A stretch of DNA of 64,000 nt. Origin: Lichenostomus cassidix. Taxonomy: Eukaryota > Chordata > Aves > Passeriformes > Meliphagidae. A program made the position numbers and the translations under genes. The notes under the pieces were generated by a model, which was given only the letters and a program-made list of their open reading frames with translations, searched no databases and had not been told where the DNA came from. The stretch covers positions 7,488,426 through 7,552,425 of the forward strand of contig CM039194.1 in the NCBI GenBank assembly GCA_008360975.2, in the 5' to 3' direction. Each line of letters opens with the position of its first letter. Within the stretch, counting starts at the first letter, position 1. Shown here in pieces: positions 59,431 to 64,000 of the stretch.

Positions 59431-60858
59431 GGAGGAAAGGAGAAGAGATTTTTATGCAACACTTAAATTAAGGGCACCTTATCTTGTAAGGTCTATGCCT
59501 GTTTTCAGTTTTCCTTAGACAAGGTTTTCCTTGGGCAGATTATGTGGCCTGGTATAGTCTCCTTTTATCCAGTTTCCATTCTTCTTCAGCCTAAAGCACA
59601 TTACTGTGACTGCATCACAGAATCCAAAATGAGGGGCATGGAGGAATTGCTCTGATACTTCCAGATCAGTTTTGTCTCCATTCCTTCCATTTGCCACTTC
59701 GCTCTCTCTTTCTCAGATGTATTTATACTGTTTTTCCAAGGATCCTCCTATGGTTTCACACAGCTTACATTGTCTCCCAATATAGGGAAATAATGCTAAA
59801 AACGCTTTCACAAATGTTGGCATGTTGTCTGGATTAGATTATTGTTTCCATGTCAGTTGAATTCCACGCAAAATAGTAGCAAATACATGGTTGGTTTCTT
59901 GTAATGCCACTAAGATGCCCAGAGAAAGAAGCGAGTAAGGTGTTTGGTAGTTTTGGGAACAATTTTCACCATCTTTATATGTGCACTTAGGCTCAGCATT
60001 CTCAGAGAACCAGGATGCTCTCTGAGGCCATAGAAAAGATGTACAGCCGAACAAGAGATGGCAGATGTTCTGGTTACAAATCATTAGAGAGTCCTTACAG
60101 AGACTTTAAATAGTCATGAAGGCTGGCTGGATACAGGCTTCTTAAAAGTCTAACTGTTTCGTATTTCAACGATGCTGCTGGAAGCTGGAGGCACAGATTA
60201 AGGGTAGTGACTGTCCCTTAGGGAAAAATTCTCAACTTGAACTCTTCTCTGCTCCACAGATCCTAAGCTTGTTGTGCCCTTGTTCCATGCATCAGGCTTG
60301 CATTAATCTTAGAGTCCCTTTCTTGTTTGGTTGTTTGATTTGTGGGTTTTTTAAAGATAAGTCCTGCTCCCTGGACCAGTTAGGAGGCATATTAGTTTGT
60401 TACTGCGCTAAATGCTAGAATCCACAACATCAGGTTTTGAACTCTGATATCCTGCTGCAGAAAAGGTGTGGGATACCCTAAGTCTTTAAAATCCATGGAG
60501 TTTCTCATGGTTAATTTGATGTCACCCAGAGCAGAATCTCTCTGAATGTGTTTGAAAGAAACACAAGACGAAACGTTCCCCTCTTCCATTAACCTCGGAG
60601 GAACCAGCCAGCATGACCACAGAAGCAATGCTGCAGGAACAGTGTGGCTCCTGCTCAGCCAAGGTTTCTCTCTCTTTCTTTTGAAGGCATGGCAGTGGCC
60701 TTCACAGTACACTGTATACAGCCTAATTTATTGATTTGGAGAAAAGTCTTTGCAAAAGTTCCACTTCACAGACTTCTGCTTAAACTGAAAGCTGCAGCTA
60801 GCCAAGGGAGGACATGAGAGTGGATACAGAGGATAAAGACAGCTAAAAAAAAATTGGA
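59431..60858. other. non-coding stretch, no gene recognised
   Basis: No exon, RNA gene or retroposon recognised. ORFs of 60-106 codons on both strands (for example 60392-60712 minus over 60546-60734 plus) overlap and look random. Confidence 0.6.
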
Positions 60859-60874
60859 ACAAGCAATTGCTTGT
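60859..60874. other. perfect 16-bp palindrome
   Basis: ACAAGCAATTGCTTGT is exactly self-complementary, with a central CAATTG E-box-like core. It lies at the left edge of the CR1 remnant that follows and may be part of it or of its insertion site. Confidence 0.8.
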
Positions 60875-60884
60875 CAAAAAGGCT

Positions 60885-61120
60885 CTTCTAAATTGGAGAA
60901 AAGTATTAAGTAGGGCTCCCAAAGGGGTAGTCCTTGAACATAGTCAGTATTTAATGTATATACGTGACTGACAGGGAGAGTGAACTAGTTAGTTGCTTAT
61001 TAAACTAAATTTGGAGCAGCAGAGGATGTGGAACAAACAACAAAGGAGACTTGAAAGGATTCCAGACTTAAGTATGAGCCCTGGTGTATTAAATGAGCTT
61101 TAATACAGACAGATGTATAC
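60885..61120 (+). mobile_element. ancient CR1 LINE, reverse-transcriptase core remnant
   Basis: The order of blocks matches CR1 ORF2 around the reverse-transcriptase palm. 'aaattggagaaaag' and 'gggctcccaaaggggtagtc' (60915-60934) correspond to the conserved Pro-Gln-Gly-Ser-Val region. 'agtatttaatgtatatacg' (about 60946-60964) follows, corresponding to the Leu-Phe-Asn-Ile region. Then 'gcttattaaactaaatttgg' (60996-61015) corresponds to the catalytic FADDTKL motif. Here the motif has decayed to Ala-Tyr-stop-Thr-Lys, so both catalytic Asp residues are lost. The copy is 5'- and 3'-incomplete and dead. Confidence 0.5.
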
Positions 61121-62179
61121 CACGATAGAGCAAACAGGAATAGTGCTCTAAACAAAAAAAATCACTTAATCTATAAGAGAATAAAGCTCAAGGGCTAACT
61201 TCTACAGCCTAACTAGAAGGGTTCAAAGAGCAAACAGCATGTCTTTACATCTACAGTTTCCCATTGAATTAATTGATTCACTCAAGTAGCACCAGATTTT
61301 TGCCATATTTGCATACCTGATTACTTGGCCTACAGATTATTCTCAGTGCTTTTGCTGAAATTATTTCAAAGTATTAGAGAATTGATTTTGAGGCAATTCT
61401 AAGCACTGAATTTTCAAAACAGTAAGAGCAATTGGGGCAGTTCTGTGGTAAAAATACAGGGGTATGTGGACTTTCTCCAGAGGCTGTGGCAGCATTTTCC
61501 AGCTCTGTCCTCAGCTACATGTATGTGCACAGTTCACATGCAGCTCCATCCCTCCTTCTGTAGGTGTATGGACAGTGTTCAGACCATTCTCAGGGACAGC
61601 AGAAACCAGCCAGGCTTTGGGGCAGTGGGTACACATCATCGGAAAAGCTCTTCCTCATCTCCTCTGATGAAAAGACAATAGGATAAATTTAAGCATCCTG
61701 TTGCCTCAATCTGACAGAACCTTGCAATCCTTTATTGCTGGCACAAAAGGACCTGTAAATCCCAGGTCCTTGTCCTTTTGTTACAGCTGGCTCCTGTGAG
61801 TTACATGCCCCACTTTGCAGTATTTCATTTTTACACAACCCAGAGGAGCATTGAGAGCCATGCTCCTGGAATCTGCACAGAACTGCAGCGCTACAGTGCT
61901 GCTGGCCAGGTGAGGTTCCAAAGAAATCAGTGCAGCGAGGCAAAGCATTTTATTGCTGTTGGTAGTGTAATTGTATTTTATTGTCTTGGCTGTCACCTTG
62001 GACAGCTTTGGTGGCTCTGGCAGATGTGGGTTAATCATGGTTACTGGGGCACATACAGGGTTCTGTATAAATTACTGCCATCAGCTTGGAGAGGGAAAAA
62101 AATCAATAACAATTTCAGATAATTTTATTTTTGGTTTGGAAATGGACTGGCAAGAGGTTTTGGTAACGATTTAAATTGC
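61121..62179. other. non-coding stretch, no gene recognised
   Basis: The first part may be the unrecognisable continuation of the CR1 remnant. A 114-codon plus-strand ORF at 61778-62122 overlaps minus-strand ORFs of 84-85 codons (61689-61943 and 61781-62038). All lack domains. Confidence 0.55.
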
Positions 62180-62380
62180 ATCTTAGAAATGCTTTTAATT
62201 ATGATTAAGATGGCTGCTAAATTTAACAAGATACAATTAAATACCAGTTTATTAAGTTTGAATTTGTTGCTGATTAGTGGTTACGCATGATGTACCTTTT
62301 TAATGTTCCTTAATACTGAATAAATGGTTTGGATAATCAATTGGTATTTAATGTATTAATTTCTATCTCAAAATGCAAAG
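62180..62380. promoter_or_regulatory. candidate conserved regulatory block, AT-rich
   Basis: A repeat-free AT-rich stretch with TTAATTATGATTAA (about 62195-62208), AAGATGGCTGC (62207-62217, one mismatch from the YY1 consensus), TGATTAG (about 62271-62277), TTACGCAT (62281-62288, bZIP-like, containing a lone CpG), ATAATCAATTGG and TTTAATG words. No open frame. It resembles AT-rich conserved non-coding elements of gene deserts, but alignment is required. Confidence 0.25.
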
Positions 62381-62516
62381 AAAAGCATGCAGTTCTGAGC
62401 TGTGCATTATTTCTGCCCCACCTATTCCAGAGCTGAGCTCTTGCATCAAGCCATTTAAAGAAACTGCAGCAATTGTAGAACAAAGCTTCAGAAGCTCATT
62501 GACATAGGGATTTTAG

Positions 62517-62551
62517 GGTTTGGTTGGTTGGTTTGTTTTCTTTTTTTTTTT
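62517..62551 (+). repeat. (GGTT)n followed by T11
   Basis: GGTTTGGTTGGTTGG runs into TTTGTTTTC and an uninterrupted T11 (62541-62551). Similar in make-up to 29281-29312. Confidence 0.85.
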
Positions 62552-63536
62552 GAAGGCTGCTGTATGACTTGGGCATGGCTGTGTTGCAAAGACAGCAGAG
62601 GTCACGCAGAGTCAAGGTGGCTTTAGCCTCTGTCCACCCTGGGCTCTGCTGAACAGGATCCAGCTTAGCCTTAGCTCTGACACCTTCACTGCTGCCCCTC
62701 AATAACACGTTTCAAAATATTTGTCATCAAAGTGCTGTCAATAAGAACACATCTGGTGCCTTCAGGAAATCCAATTTTAATTTACTAGCTAGATGATTTA
62801 CCAAATGTCTGGTTTGTTTTCTGTATTTTCAGAATTTACTTTTTTTAATGGAATGTTTTGGAGTGCTCTTGCTTGAAGCACACAAGCTAATGTTTTCAAT
62901 AATTAGTGCTTAACACACCACTTCTTCACAAGCTGTTGTTAGCTGTGTTACTTTCATGGTGGTTCAGAGCTTTTTGGAAATGTACTTTGTCCATACACAG
63001 GGTTTTCAGCACTGATAGTTTAAATTCTGAATAGTGGTGCAATTTAACTTTTCAGTGCAATTAATTAAGAGCAATCAGATACCTTACTGTGAAGTCTCAG
63101 TGCCTACAAAGCTCATGCTTGGGATAGGTGGTTGTTCCAGCTTGATGCTCTGCCTCATACCATAACAAGGACAGCAACATGCATTACTGTAAGGACAGGC
63201 AGTTTTAGATTTGTATTTGCAGAGCAACAAATGTCACAAAACAGCATAAATAGAGATTGTTACATCCACAGAAATATGATGTATACTTGGCTTTTCAGTA
63301 TCTTCTTCAGCTCTCTTGCCACGAAAAGCATCCCACTCCCTTTTACTGAACTAGGTCAGTAATCAGGAGAAAAAAACCACTTGAGCTCTTCTCACAAGAG
63401 TCTGTTGAATGGCTAGTTAGACCTTGAACTTAAAGGGTCTCATCAAATTGTTGCGTTACTTATAAGCCCTTTAGGAATTCTGGCCTGCCTGATGCTCTGA
63501 ATGCACAGAGTGCAGGTAGCAGCTTTGGGATGCCCT

Positions 63537-63555
63537 GCAGAGCAGAGCAGAGCAG
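63537..63555 (+). repeat. GCAGA pentanucleotide repeat, about 3.8 copies
   Basis: GCAGAGCAGAGCAGAGCAG is a short perfect pentamer array in a GC-richer patch. Probably slippage. Confidence 0.8.
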
Positions 63556-64000
63556 GGGGAACCTCTGGAGTCCTCTCTGAGGTCTGCAGCAATCATGGAC
63601 AGAAGTTCCTCTGCCCTTTGACCACAGTCATCTTCGTGGGATTTTGTTCTTTCTTACTTTTAACTACTCGTTATTAAAGTCTCATAGAAACTTATTTTAG
63701 ACTGTCAAGTAGAACTACATATTCAAGCATCCAGATTTAATCCTCTGAGTAATAAAATAGTAAAAACAGGAACACATATGAAAAAAAGAAATAAAAGCTT
63801 ATGCATAGTTACCTTATACTATTTTGACTATCAGAATGATCATATTGTGTTCTTGACTAATTCTGCTAAGGGGCTTCACTTTGGTTTACAGCTGCCTGAA
63901 AGCTTATCTATTTTATTCCCTGGATCTATCAGTCAATCCAATAAAAGGTACATAAGTCCCTATAAATATGGCTTCATTTACCTCCTTAAGTTATTAAAAC

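Larger units (their letters stand above)
62381..64000. other. non-coding stretch, no gene recognised
   Basis: Unique-looking sequence to the end of the window. It contains the GGTT/poly-T repeat at 62517-62551 and the GCAGA repeat at 63537-63555. ORFs up to 76 codons are not credible. Confidence 0.6.

Noticed and set aside
61778..62122. 114-codon plus-strand ORF
   Set aside because: Two opposing ORFs of similar length overlap it, and the peptide resembles no family.
1..64000. Endogenous retrovirus or LTR
   Set aside because: No paired long direct repeats, primer-binding site or gag/pol-like ORF noticed. A solo LTR of unknown family cannot be excluded by eye.
1..64000. tRNA, rRNA, snRNA genes or CRISPR array
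   Set aside because: No T-loop GGTTCGAATCC-type box, no U6-like head, no rRNA signature and no regularly spaced repeat-spacer pattern was seen.

Overview
This 64 kb window looks like a piece of a bird (or at least sauropsid) nuclear genome. It is AT-rich and has almost no CpG clusters. It carries short 5'-truncated CR1 retrotransposon 3' ends with the sequence typical of birds, older CR1 remnants, and one MIR-like relic. There is no bacterial gene packing: no operons, no ribosome-binding sites, and no ORF longer than 163 codons. The species cannot be named from what is visible.

I find no protein-coding gene, rRNA, tRNA or CRISPR array. All the longer ORFs (163, 141, 137, 126 and 114 codons) lack recognisable domains and several overlap in opposite frames. 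They are what chance gives in 64 kb. The window is best read as a gene desert or the inside of a very long intron.

Layout: 1-15170 is unique-looking sequence with a 9-bp tandem repeat (651-695), a pyrimidine-rich minisatellite of about 25 bp (11738-11821) and a candidate regulatory block (about 5220-5350). An ancient CR1 3' region lies at 15171-15560 and a weak CR1-like relic at about 18465-18585. Unique sequence follows to 29331, with a stem-loop pair at 21995-22060. A short CR1 3' end is at 29332-29467. Unique sequence to about 38800 contains a 12-bp-stem hairpin (34327-34353) and the MIR-like relic (35724-35905). From 38820 to 46300 there is a homeodomain-site-rich block, a hairpin cluster (41355-41463) and a near-perfect 25-nt palindrome carrying splice-donor motifs on both strands (43563-43587). 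From 46300 to 64000 there is a purine-rich exon-like tract (51363-51430), a second short CR1 3' end (54155-54279), a candidate regulatory block (58915-59430), an ancient CR1 reverse-transcriptase remnant (60885-61120) and an AT-rich candidate regulatory block (62180-62380).

All recognised retroposons lie in the + orientation, and a GGG-T6+ motif is clearly commoner on the + strand. I see no undescribed multi-gene system here. The best leads are the possible conserved non-coding elements and the clusters of inverted repeats, and both need alignment to other amniotes to be judged.
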